Source: Paramacrobiotus metropolitanus
Taxonomy: Eukaryota > Tardigrada > Eutardigrada > Parachela > Macrobiotidae
Direction: 5' to 3'
Assembly: GCF_019649055.1 (NCBI RefSeq)
Contig: NW_026570339.1
Coordinates: forward strand, 1-64,000
Length of the DNA stretch: 64,000 nucleotides
The position numbers and the translations under genes are program-made. This document shows, in pieces, positions 28,677 to 39,897 of the stretch. Numbering within the stretch: the stretch's first letter is position 1; each line of letters starts with the position of its first letter. The notes under the pieces were generated by a model, which was not told the origin of the DNA, ran no database searches, and was given only the letters and a program-made list of their open reading frames with translations.

Positions 28677-29921
28677 TGCGTGATTGCAGATGCCGATAAA
28701 TACCCACTTTCGCTGTTTGTTCGGCCGGAAAAGAAATCAACGCCAACGCCGAAACGGATCTAGCGATCGTCAAACGCCGCGCTATCGGTTGCATCGGGTC
28801 TGGCTGATACCTATCGAAAATTCACCGGCCACTCCTTGGAGAAATAAAAATTAATTTGCGGTTACGAATTGCGCACGGCAATAATTCTCTCCCGAATTAT
28901 ACGCGTATATAACAAACAGGTCAATACGGTTTATCAACCGGAAGTGACCACAAAATGTCCTGGATTCCGGGGAAAATTAAAAACGGGATGATTGTGGTTT
29001 AATTAGAAGAAACAGTGTGGTTTAATCAATCGCTACGGCCGAGTAAGTGAAAACAAAAAATGCGCGACTGTGGTTTCCGGTTCGGAAAAGTGTGGCGTTG
29101 CGTTAAAGTGCGCGATGTGTGTCAGCTGCGTGGCTGTTGTGTTGGGTGTGAGTCATGTGTGCCAGATCGGCCATTAGTGTAATAATAATTTTATATATGC
29201 CGCCACAAAAGTGACGTTCTTCGCCGAGAACGGCGGAACGCGTACGAAGCCAGTTGTGTTTATGGCTCTGAGCGGTGTACGCACACTGCAGTGCCGGTTT
29301 AATAACAAGAAAACGACCTGGTTTCGCCGCGGTAAAAGCGCAGCAAACGTGTACTGCGTCACAAACCGGACAAAGTATAAACCAGCCATTTTATGCACGT
29401 ATTTTGACCGAATAATTGTGATAATATTTAGTTTTCTAATTTTACGAAAAATAATTATAATTTATTTTTAATAACTTCACACCGAATAATTATCATTTTT
29501 TTTAGTTATTTTACACCGAATAATTTCAATTTTAATTCCACTTTTTCTTGGTTTGTATCAAAAACATACTTTAATCATCTTTAAACAGTTGTAAATCAAT
29601 CGCATTTTGTAAAAAACAGCAGAATATCCCCGGCGATAAATTACGCTGTATAGTACATCATACACTTTGGAATTATCGGGCAAAACGAGAAGCTTTCGAT
29701 CGCAGCACGGAAACCGAGGTTAAATCGCAGATAAAAAATTACAACCGATTATTCAATTAAAAAAATACGGATCAAATTAGAAAGGGCGAATATTATTTGC
29801 AGGGTTAATCGAAAACGAGCGCAACAACACCGCCTGACGGAAATCATCGGACTGGTCCGCGGAATCACCCGCTCACATCGCCCATGGCACCGCGCCGGAC
29901 GGGACGGCCGGATTTGTGGAT
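28677..29921. other. FOS upstream region / SNX1-2 downstream region
   Basis: Both flanking genes are on the minus strand, so this 1.25-kb interval holds the FOS promoter and 5' UTR and the SNX1/2 3' UTR. It is AT-rich around 29,390-29,640. A plus-strand frame at 29,211-29,471 has no recognisable homology and is probably chance. Confidence 0.45.
29149..29155. promoter_or_regulatory. Consensus AP-1 site TGAGTCA upstream of FOS
   Basis: A perfect AP-1 heptamer lies about 470 bp upstream of the FOS start codon, in the short interval between FOS and the SNX1/2 3' end. Function is inferred only from sequence and position. Confidence 0.3.
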
Positions 29922-32900
29922 TTACGCGGTGGAAATGGAGCGCGCTTCCGGCAGGAAGGCTTCCCAGTATTTGATCAGCTAAAGCATTCATCCAATTATT
30001 TTTTAGTAATTTTTTAAGATTTTTACAACGCTTCCCAGTATTTATTTAATCAGCTAAACAATTCATCCAATTATTTTTTTACTATTTTTCTGTAAATTTT
30101 ACAACATTCCCAGTACCTATTTATTATTTTTACAGCGCATCCCACTTCCCAGTAATTTTATCAGCTGCAGAATTCGACAATTTATTTTTAAATAATTGTT
30201 AAAAAAAATTTATAATGCTTCGCAAGCGTACCTGCTGTTGGTGCAGCATGAGCGCTTCCAGATATTTCACCAGCGTCTCCTTAAAGTCCTTAACGCGGAT
30301 CTTGTCGAAGCGCTCCATCTCCTTCTTGATCATCTTGGAAATATCGTTGAAATCCTTCTCGCCCTGCTCCACTTTGTCTTCCCACTAAATCAACCCAAAA
30401 TGTCAGCAACTTGAGCAAATCGCACAAATTACGGAATTTATTCGGAACGATAAATCAAAAATTTATTCCTCATTTAATTTTGGTAAATAACAATTTCTAA
30501 AGTATTAACTTAAAAATATTTGTTTCTATCTGCAGTCAATTTATAAATACTGAATAATTAGGATAATTAAATTGTTTAATTTTTAAGAAAAGCGAAATGC
30601 CCGCACGGACCTCGCGGACTTCGTCGGAGGCGGCCTGGATCTTGTCGTGCTTGCCGGCCAGCTCCAGCTTGACCTTGGCCTCGCGCTTCTTGGCCAGCGT
30701 GCTCTGCGCGCTCGTCCAGTTGGCGTAGATCTTGGTGCGCTGGTGCAGCACCTCCTGCGGAACAATTAGCCATTAATACAGCCTCCGCTGAATAATTCCA
30801 TCAATAAATAACACAAGAATAAATCCATTAAATTAAGATACGCGTGGCTGGCTTGCCTTGACGGTGGTGAGGAGGCCGATGTAGTCGCGCAGCATCTCGG
30901 CCAGGACGTAGTAGTCGGTGGTGCCCTGCTCCTGGTACAGCAGGTCGATCTTCTCCTCCGTCTCCGCCAGCTGGCTGAGCGCCCGCGACAGCGACGTGTG
31001 CTCCTCGCAGTTGGCCAGCATCGCCGCGCTCTTCGCGAACATCCCCGTCGCATTGGCCAAATCTGCACAAATTAATCCGGAATAATTAACCCATAATTAC
31101 TGAAACATGATAACATTAATTACGGCAATAAACTATAACTTGCACTAATTACAGTAGTTTTAAAAATCTGAATTTAATTGAAATAATCTGAATTAAATGT
31201 ATTAAAAAATACATCAGTATATCCACTAATTCAGATTTATTATCCGACCAATTAAATGCCCGTCTCGCTGACCTCGGCGGTGGTGGTAGAGCGATTCGAC
31301 GCTGGCGTGCAGCTTCTTCAGCTGCATCTCCATGTTGTCGATCTGCGAGGTCTTTTCTTCGAACCACTGCAAAAACCATCCAAATAAACAGCCAACATCG
31401 CCAACGAACGATCAGAAGAGTATACTTCGTCCTTCTCCTCCATCTTGCTGGTGATGCGCGTCACCTGCTCGCCCACCTTCCCGAACAACCGCATCACGCC
31501 GGCCCCGCTGAAGGCGCTGGTGTTGCTGGCCTTGGGCAGCGTCTCGTCCATCTCCAGGAACTCCCGCAAGTCGGGGTCCATGCGCAGCACCGGGTGCTGC
31601 GCCGTGCGCGCCAGGAAGCGCTCCAGCGCCGCGCGACGCCGCTCCACGAATTCTCCTGTAAGGAAACGGCCACATTATTTTCAAGAATTATTCTTAATAC
31701 GAAAATAAAATTATAAAATCAAATAAATTCCATTTTTAATCCGAAGAATAATGAATAAATCGGGCAAATTTAAAAGGAATTAATTTTAATAAAATAAACA
31801 GTTAATAACAGCGCGTACCGGAAGCGCCGTCGGGCGCGGTGGTGTCGCCCTTGGACATTTTGACCTTGGCCATCCCGGCCACGCTCTTCTCGGGCGCCGG
31901 CGGCACGAAGCGGCCGACGTGCACGTGCTTCTCCTGCAGCTTCTCGTGCAGGCCCAGGAAGTCGCTGAAGCGGCGCACCACCGAGAACTTGCGGCGCCGG
32001 AAGACGGCCAGGTTCGTCTCCGTGCTGACTTTGTACTGCACGTACGCCTGCAGTCCCTCGTTCACCTTCTGCGGCTCGCTCACCGTCACCGTCACGAACT
32101 TGTCGTCCTCCTCCTTTCCCTCGTCCTCCGTAATCTATCAAATTATCACTGATTTTTGACTTCTCTTTTTTTCTAAAGAATTTCTTAGGAAATTTCCCAA
32201 AAAAAAACAGAAAATAAATGAGAAAATTTTAAGAAAAATAGTGCAAGGTTTTATAGGGCTCACGCTAAGGCTGTAAGGAAAGGAAGAACTGAAAAAACAT
32301 TTTACACCCAATCACCAGCGAAAATAAGAAAACAATAATTTCTGTCGTAAATAAGTTACAAACATCACCTGTTCTACACGGCGCACGCTGTTCCACTTAT
32401 TGAAAATAAATCAATTAAATCTACATGCAAACGAAAAAATACTAAAAATACGTTGCATAACTTACGACACGTTTCGGCGCCGTGAAGGGCTCCTCGCGGT
32501 CGCGCTCGGTGGAAGAACTGGAGTCGGAGACGTAGTTGATTTTGGAGATGGTGGTCGACGTCAGCGACGTCTGAGAGGCGTCGTCGCGGTCCGCCTCCTC
32601 GCGACTCTGGCTGTCCCGGCCCAGATCGATCTTGGTGAAGTCCGGCGGTGTCATGTCGCTGCCGCCGCCGAAGGGGTTGTTCTTCGCCGCAGCAAACTCA
32701 TCGCTCGGAGTTGTTTCCTGCAGAGAAACAGACGAGCAAATCACCACGCTCTGCTTTAATCGTTCCTCCACAGTCAACACTGGCGCAAGCAAACATGTCC
32801 ATGTACTGCCCAATGCACTCTGTTTAACCACAACAGGGAAACGCGCAGGAGAACCCCGTTTACCCACGCATGTTGCTCCTCTTCGCGTTCTCATTGCATT

Positions 32901-33070
32901 TCGTGCCAGTAAACTGCCAAACGGCCTTCCCTACGCAGATTATACCGAAGAAATCCTTTTAGAAAATAAAAACAAACCTCTAGAGCAGACTGGAACATGT
33001 CTTCATCCGGTTCAGGCTTGTTAAAGTCGATGTCCGTAAATGCAGGTGGGCCTTCGCGTCCGTCCGACAT
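29922..33070 (-). CDS. SNX2: SNX1/SNX2 orthologue, retromer PX-BAR sorting nexin (9 exons)
   Basis: Exons on the minus strand: 33070-32978, 32717-32466, 32134-31819, 31655-31426, 31366-31273, 31062-30857, 30754-30611, 30384-30232, 29978-29922. They join in phase to 514 residues (human SNX1/2 about 520). The acidic N-terminus carries an N-P-F motif. The PX domain (about residues 120-250) has the phosphoinositide-binding R-R-F-S-D-F and P-P-A-P-E-K-S. The BAR domain follows, with L-S-R-A-L-S-Q-L-A-E, E-K-I-D-L-L and K-R-E-A-K-V, and ends Y-W-E-A-F-L-P-E-A, the SNX1/2 signature. The protein should bend endosomal membrane with SNX5/6-type partners in ESCPE/retromer traffic. The intron after exon 6 has a GC donor (G-GCAAGC), and phase demands it. 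SNX1 versus SNX2 cannot be decided. Confidence 0.93.
29955..30175 (-). repeat. Partial duplications of the SNX1/2 last-exon boundary
   Basis: The sequence spanning the start of the last exon and its acceptor (CTTCCCAGTATTTGATCAGCTAAAGCATTCATCCAATTATTTTTT as read on plus, about 29,960) recurs with small changes at about 30,035-30,085. Shorter pieces lie near 30,105 and 30,143-30,170. The intron thus contains two or three decoy copies of a real 3' splice site plus the first codons of the exon. Confidence 0.75.
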
Positions 33071-34103
33071 TTTACTGGTGTGCTAGTCAACTCGCGAATC
33101 GACTTTTTACCTGCTTCAAGATAATAGTATTGCCGCACAAGATGCCAGACTTGGGTGTTTATTCTCACGATTAATTAAAAAGGAAAACCAGATCAAATCT
33201 CCAAAACACATTCAGAAAGCTTAAAGCAGAGAGCACAAGCTGTGACAAGCAAAAATGAAAAATCCAAAAGCGAAAAAAGTAAGTATTAATTTATTGATGA
33301 TTCTCGCCGGGATGGCGCCCTGGGGCGGTTGGGAGCCGTGCGACTCAGGTGCGACGGGAAGTCATCGTAAGCACATAACAACAAGTGCTTATCCCGGCAC
33401 TCTTTAAACAGCGCGCGTTCGCAAACTATGTTGTTTGTTAATTGGGCAGATACATGAAAATTCACAGAAAACCATCCTCTGCAAACGAGGAAAAAACGCG
33501 TGATAAAAATGTTTACAGTATTCTTAAATCAAGCGCCAGTGCTATGACCACGGTATTGCACCACCGCGCATATGACAGCACGCGAACAGAAACAGAGCGC
33601 ATGCGTAGTTCTCCTGTTGGCGCACAGTAAAATCCCTGTCTGTTAGTGACGTCAAAATGACACACTGCCAGTCTGCAATCGCGGCGAGAATCACGAATTG
33701 ATAAAATTTAATCAAAAAACTGTACTGTACTAGCTGCCCTGGTATGTACAATAGTAGTACGTACTTCACCATCAGGTGTGCGCTGCCAGCACAAGTACGC
33801 CAGCCGTGTCCAATCGCAGCTTCCGCCCATTGTTATCGGGCCCTCCCACACGCGGCACGCTGAAGCGTGCTTCAGCAGCAGCCAGCGCACTTTTCGTTGC
33901 GGCGCTTGCGATCAACGACCGCTGCTCACTGCTGGCGCTGCACTCGTCGCCATTGTTTGATTTCACCACCGGGAACGAAGAGCTGTGAAATACGCTGCAC
34001 TTTCATTCACGCACGGGCACGCACTTTCCAGCCTTGCATAATCCTCTTTCCTGCCTTGCTTGATCTTATTAATTTTGACCTGACTTCCGTCACTTCCCAG
34101 ACC
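33071..34103. promoter_or_regulatory. Divergent intergenic region SNX1-2 / orphan gene
   Basis: SNX1/2 (minus) and the orphan gene (plus) start 1.03 kb apart and transcribe outward, so their promoters share this stretch. It contains a perfect CRE palindrome TGACGTCA at 33647-33654. No TATA box or gene is evident. Confidence 0.4.
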
Positions 34104-37100
34104 ATGGCTTCAAAGCGAAGTCCCAGCGGTTCTCCCCGGGCATCCCAGTCACCATCTAAGAAAGCCCCTGAGACGCACCCAGAGTTTTATCTGATTGTAG
34201 GAATACGTGAGTACCAGTGAAGTTGAGGATTGCTGCAGGTCAACAGCAATAACCAAAATATTTGCTGATTTTTTAAAGGAAATAGCGTTTGCGCATTTTG
34301 CAAACTAACGTTCAACGTCACTTCGCTTTTTTTAACCTTTAATTTTGTAGACCAGAAAAATGATTATGTTGTTTTTTTACTTAAAATTTATTGTTAAAAT
34401 TTTAATGGCTGTGCTGCCTGTGCAGTGTCGTCGCGAACGCAAATTTGTTGATGAGTGAGTTGGTCAGTTGCATGGTCCAGTAAATAACGGATAATTATTA
34501 TTAAATTTATTGATAAATAAAAATATTTAAGTCGTATGACGTCGTGTGCTTGTTTAGAGAGAGGAACTGCATTTCCTGTTTTCGAGGAGCTGGAGGAGCT
34601 GCTGCGCGATTCCACGGCAGTCACGGCGCGGAAGTTTTTGACAGCCGTAACTGCATGGCCCTACTTCAAGTCCTGCGTGGAGAAAGAGAGCTCCATCATC
34701 AGTTCCCGCGATGCTGCGTCGCGCATCTACGGCCTCCCAGAATGGCCCTGGCCGAACGCACGCAAGGGCGAAGTGGACGACATCATTGCTATAAAGGGTA
34801 CCAGCGGACAGCGGGAAGTGTGCCTTAACGTGGTCAGGTAAGTCCCTGATTTTGTTGAATGCAATCGTACTGCGTATGAATCAACAGTTTATTCGTGTGG
34901 CCGATAATGTCAGTGCTTGAGAGCACGCCAAGGTCGAAGCATGTCGAGCAGTTGGTTTTCATGCCATTTAACGATTTACGTGGGGAATTCCATCAGGAAA
35001 ATTTTGGAGAATATTTCGTCTGTCCGCAGACAGGCAGCAGTTGTGTAACCAGTGAAATCTTCCATTTAGGAACCTTCCCTTGTCCGGTTTGACCTGGGAT
35101 GTGACCGATGATCTCCCGAAGGCAGGCGGCGAGGGCCCGAGCACCAGCGGCCAAAGCGGAGCGGGTGGAGGGGCGCCGCACGCGTCGGGAGCGACTACCT
35201 CTGCAGGTGTGCTCTTCAAGTTTCGCCCGTGGCAACCGAAACTGGACGGTATGCAAGTCTGCGAAGAAATGGATTGCATTTTTATTTAAATAAATCATTG
35301 CGGTTAATATTGCGATTTATCAGTATCAAAACGTGTTATTAAGGTTGAATATTGTCTTTATTGTGACCATTAATGTTACACTAGTAATTTGCGTAAATTG
35401 GTATTAATTTTAATTGTTCAATTGATTACTCCCGACAAGTTGACTTTGACGAAATTATTTTTTAATTATTTGCATTGGTAAATTAATTAGACAATTAGTA
35501 AATTTAGTTACATCATCACGTATTAGCGCAGCTCAGTGTAATCATGGCTGCAGTTTACGCGGAATTGTAACTGCTTGGTTGTGTGCGTAGGAAGCGACGT
35601 GAGCAAGAAGGACGCCAAGCAGCCCCACCGCATGGCGCCGGATGAGCCCGTGCTGGCGGCCCCGGCGAAGCCGGAGGAGCGCAGGTCCGACTCCCGGCGC
35701 GAGGCCAACGCGGCGGCCGACAGCGTGAAGCACGCCGCCGGCGGTGTCGTGCAGCAGAGTGGTCGGAAACGGAAGGCGAGCAGTGACGAAGGCGACAAGA
35801 AGCGCCGCGACGGCGGCCAGGCCGCGCGGGCCATCGACGAGCCCCTCCAGGACCGCGCCGCCGCCGCCGAGGTCTCGCAGCGGCAGGATAAGGGGCCGGA
35901 CGCCGGGCAGCATGGCCGCCGTTCCCACGAGCAGGCTGAAGTGGAATCGGCGCAGTTGGCCAGCGTGAGCGGGCAGAAGGTTGTTGGTAAGCACTAAGCA
36001 GATTAGTTTTCTCATTTATTTTCCTTAATTTCGCGTTTGGCTGTCAGGACTGTAACAGGTTAGCCGTTGCATTTTGTTTACGTGATATTTTTTTTCCATT
36101 TTGTTTACGTAATATTCGTAATATTGTCGTGAATTTGCATTTCTTTTCTAAAGTCCGTGTACAGTATATTCATAAACTGCAAAGTGATCGTTGCCGTTGA
36201 ATATCCATGAGCTGATTGATTTTCAAGATTTGCACCTTTTGACTTTGTTGTTTAAAGCCAGCTTTAACGAGATTAGTTAGTATGCACTTGGCTTGTAAGT
36301 TGTAACGACCGACCGATTTCCGCCGCTGGTAAATTAACTGTGAAAAAATTCGTTAATACATAAATTGTTAGGTCGTTAATAAACTGCGAAATACCGTAAT
36401 TACTCGTTAATTGCGAAATAATTACTCGTTAATAATCTGCGAAATAATTACTCATGAATGAATTGCGAACTCATTAGTCGTTAATAAATTGCAATAAATC
36501 CGCGTTAATTAATTGCGAAATAATTACTCGTTAATTAACTGCGAAATAATTACTCGTTAAATTACTGCGAAATAATTACTCGTTAATAAGCTGCCAAATA
36601 ATTACTCGTTAATTAATAGCGGAATAATTACTCGTTAATTATTTGCGAAATAATTACTCGTTAATCAATTGCAATAATTACGCGTTAATTAATTGCGAAA
36701 TAATTACGCGTTAATTAACTGCGAATAATTACTCGTTAAATTACTGCGAAATAATTACTCGTTGATAATCTGCGAAATAATTACTCGTTAATTAATTGCG
36801 AAATAATTACTCGTTAATTAACTGCGAAATAATTACTCGTTAATTTATTGCGAAAAATTACTCGTTAATAACTTGCGAAATAATTACTCGTTAATAAGTT
36901 GGGAAATAATTACTCGTTAATCAATTGCGAAATAATTATTCGTTAATAAATTGGGAAATAATTACTCGTTAAATTACTGCGAAATAATTACTCGTTAATA
37001 AGCTGCCAAATAATTACTCGTTAATTCATGGCGAAATAATTACTCGTTAATCAATTGCAATAATTACGCGTTAATTAATTGCGAAATAATTACGCGTTAA

Positions 37101-38610
37101 TTAACTGCGAATAATTACTCGTTAAATTACTGCGAAATAATTACTCGTTGATAATCTGCGAAATAATTACTCGTTAATTAATTGCGAAATAATTACTCGT
37201 TAATTAACTGCGAAATAATTACTCGTTAATTTATTGCGAAAAATTACTCGTTAATAACTTGCGAAATAATTACTCGTTAATAAGTTGGGAAATAATTACT
37301 CGTTAATCAATTGCGAAATAATTATTCGTTAATAAATTGGGAAATAATTACTCGTTAAATTACTGCGAAATAATTACTCGTTAATAAGCTGCCAAATAAT
37401 TACTCGTTAATTCATAGCGAAATAATTACTCGTTAATTAATTGCGAACTCATTAGTCGTTAATAAATTGGAAATAATTACTCGTTAATAAATTGCAATAA
37501 TTACTCGTTAATCAATTGCGAAATAAATACTCGTTAATTAACTGGGAAATAATTACTCGTTAATTGGTGGGAAATCATTACTCGTTAATAAATTGGGAAA
37601 TAATTACTCGTTAATGAATTGCAATAATTACTCGTTAATCAACTGCGAAATAAATACTCGTTAATTAACTGGGAAATAATTACTCGTTAATTAATTGGGA
37701 AATCATTACTCGTTAATAAATTGGGAAATAATTACTCGTTAATGAATTGCAATAATTACTCGTTAATCAACTGCGAAATAAATACTCGTTAATTAACTGG
37801 GAAATAATTACTCGTTAATTAATTGTTGGGAAATCATTACTCGTTAATAAATTGGGAAATAATTACTCGTTAATTATTTGCGAAATAATTACTCGTTAAT
37901 CAATTGCAATAATTACGCGTTAATTAACTGCGAAATAATTACTCGTTAATTAACTGCGAATAATTACTCGCATTAGCGCAGCGCCATGTAATCATGACTG
38001 CAGTTTAGGCGGAATTGTAATTGTTCGGTTTCCGTGCGTAGCCAGCGACGAGGACGCCAAGGGCACGGGCCAGGAGACGCCGGACGAGCATGTGCAGGCG
38101 GCCGACGAGAAGAAGGAAGCGCTGAAGCCCGACGCCCGGCACGAGCCCGAGGAAGCGGCCGACACCCTGGAGCATGCCGCCGGCGACGTCCTGCAGCAAC
38201 CGGCCGGTGAGAAAGGGAGCGACGAGAAGCGCCGGGAAGAAGTGGACGAGTCCGGCCAGGAGCGGGCCACCGGCGCCAGCGCCAGCGCTACCGGCGTGGA
38301 CCAGGCGCAGCATGCGATGGAGGCGTGTCGTCGTACGCTGGTGGCGGTGCGGGATGAGGCTGGGACGGCGCTGTCGGACGCTGGGCCGTCGCAGGCTGCC
38401 CCCGTCCGTGCGTTCGCGGCGCGCGTGGGCGTCCTCTTCGTCTCGTTGGCGGACATCTCCTCCCTGGCGCTCGCGTCCTCCATCGAGGCGTCCGACGTCC
38501 AGGAGGGCCTGCTGGAGTTGGCCGCCAAGCTGGAGAAGGGCGGGGCCTCGTCCACCGGCGGCGGGGGCTCTGTTGAGGACCGCGAGCAAGAGCCGCATGG
38601 CAGCAAGTGA
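34104..38610 (+). CDS. Orphan hydrophilic protein with duplicated final exons (5 exons)
   Basis: I do not recognise this protein. Exons 34104-34206, 34558-34837, 35070-35248, 35591-35986 and 38042-38610 join in phase to 508 residues. Exon 1 is a Ser/Pro/Lys-rich start. Exon 2 (about 35-127) looks folded, with W-P-Y-F-K-S and Y-G-L-P-E-W-P-W. Exon 3 is Gly/Ser-rich and ends F-K-F-R-P-W-Q-P-K. Exons 4 and 5 are Ala/Glu/Lys/Asp/Gln-rich and related: A-A-D-S-V-K-H-A-A-G-G-V-V-Q-Q in one, A-A-D-T-L-E-H-A-A-G-D-V-L-Q-Q in the other, like LEA-type or amphipathic-helix repeats. Exon 4 has a bipartite nuclear-signal-like K-R-K plus K-K-R-R pair that exon 5 lacks. The C-terminal 90 residues look helical. 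There is no signal peptide or membrane span. A nuclear, partly disordered protein is likely; a stress-protection role would be speculation. Confidence 0.7.
35520..35590 (+). repeat. Duplicated intron-exon boundary, copy 1
   Basis: The 70 bp ending at the acceptor of exon 4 (TTAGCGCAG, then TGTAATCATG, CTGCAGTTTA, GCGGAATTGTAA, TGCGTAG) match the 70 bp ending at the acceptor of exon 5 (37973-38041) at roughly 85% by eye. This shows that exon 5 arose by duplication of a block holding the intron end plus the exon, rather than by convergence of low-complexity protein. Confidence 0.85.
36350..37972 (+). repeat. 1.6-kb intronic minisatellite, unit about 27 bp
   Basis: The array is built from a unit close to AATAATTACTCGTTAATTAA followed by TTGCGAA, with some 60 imperfect copies. 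It has higher-order structure: a block of 386 bp starting at 36661 is repeated almost exactly from 37047, and from about 37,500 to 37,860 a block of about 118 bp repeats three times. The array fills most of the intron between the duplicated exons 4 and 5, and stops 1-2 bp before the duplicated boundary sequence. The unit has a TTAATTAA palindromic core and regularly spaced ACTCGTTAA. Confidence 0.93.
37973..38041 (+). repeat. Duplicated intron-exon boundary, copy 2
   Basis: This is the second copy of the boundary at 35520-35590, joined directly to the end of the minisatellite. The junction marks the left edge of the duplicated block. Confidence 0.85.
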
Positions 38611-39014
38611 GCGCTGAGTGACGCTGACCCAGCGGATGGTACTCTTTTCGTCTTTATCATTCGCCGGCTCATTTGATCGCGTTTTATAATCGTACACTTT
38701 TCCGCCTTGAGCGAGTAATTTCTTTACAGTCTTTGAATCAAATGTTTCGGTAATCGGTACGCTTTTTTTGGAGATGTTGTTTGCGTGTAACCGCTAAATT
38801 GGGTTGTACTGCGCGAACGCTTCTGTATGGTGTTGTGCGGTATTTTTGGACGACTTTTTCTTTGTACGGCTAACGGGGATCTCTTTTTTTGTGAACAGCA
38901 GTGTTTTGTATTGTGGCCAACGTTGGGCTTTCAGGGACAAATTTTTTTTTTTGATAAATGAGGATCGGTATCTGTAGTTACGGCTAGCAAGTGTGCCAGA
39001 TTTAATGTAGCACA
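38611..39014. other. Downstream flank of orphan gene
   Basis: This T-rich sequence follows the orphan gene stop codon and probably includes its 3' UTR. I see no clear AATAAA in the first few hundred bases and no other feature. Confidence 0.4.
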
Positions 39015-39708
39015 ATTCCCATATCTATTGCCATATTCTACTGTATATATGCCCCTTACTATATGCGCCGACTGCTTTTCGGCTGCGGAAAATGTGTGTG
39101 CCAAAAGTCCTGCGTACTGGGCAACCCCTGCAGGTTCGGTATTTTCGAAAGCCTTCAGATTCATTCGATCTGTTCAACCTATAGCTCAAAAAATGCAGAA
39201 AAAAGTTTTATTATGAAAAATAAAATGTTTGCAGGTAAAAAGTTTCCGGAGAAGCGAGATATCAACGTCTTATATAAATTGCAGTTAGCATACAAGTCTA
39301 TGGCAAACTGCCCCGTAGAGGAGTATGTTAAACGCAAAAAGCGTTAATCGTTGATATCTCGCTTGTCCAAAAACTTTTTACTTGCAAACTTTCTATTTTT
39401 CTTATTAAATTTTTTTCCTGCATTTTTTAAGCTATAGCCTCAACAGATTGGTCGTAACTGAAGGCTTTCTAGAATCTAGAGGGCAGTATTATTACATTAA
39501 AAAATTTTCTGTAAAATTGCAAGCAGTTAAGCGACAGCAAGATTTTTGAATCTGGCGCAGCACCCGTGGGTGGCATGCGATAGCGACAACTTCGGCACGC
39601 AAACCGAGCGCGCACCTGCTTCGCACATCGATTTTAAAATGCTAAAAAGCTGTCGGGGCATAGGTAAGGGGCATATATTCATTCTATATTTTCTATTCCC
39701 ATATCTAT
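39015..39708. mobile_element. Foldback element FB-1
   Basis: Long inverted arms pair 39141-39267 with 39349-39475 (for example AAGCGAGATATCAACG against CGTTGATATCTCGCTT, and AAAGCCTTCAG against CTGAAGGCTTT). Weaker outer pairing brings TATATGCCCCTTAC near 39045 against GTAAGGGGCATATA near 39663. A 14-bp direct repeat ATTCCCATATCTAT flanks it (39015-39028, 39695-39708) and may be a target duplication. No transposase is encoded, so it is a MITE-like hairpin element. Confidence 0.7.
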
Positions 39709-39897
39709 CATGTCAGGCATCACACACAGGCACTCAACTCAAGTGGAAATTCAACGAGGCGACGCCGTCTGTGTACTCGGAACAATGGAAAAAGCGGCAG
39801 CGTTAAATGAAATTGTGTTGCTGTGATTATTGTTCTTGCTATGTTATGTACTGTCCCTGTATTCCACGCATTAAAACTACACCGCTGTATGGTGCAC

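Noticed and set aside
36350-37972. Possible CRISPR array
   Set aside because: Units are about 27 bp without unique spacers, the DNA is eukaryotic and intronic; this is a minisatellite.
37992-38697. Minus-strand frames of about 230 codons opposite exon 5 of the orphan gene
   Set aside because: Antisense shadows of a GC-rich exon; the plus-strand gene has matching splice phases and a duplicated exon.
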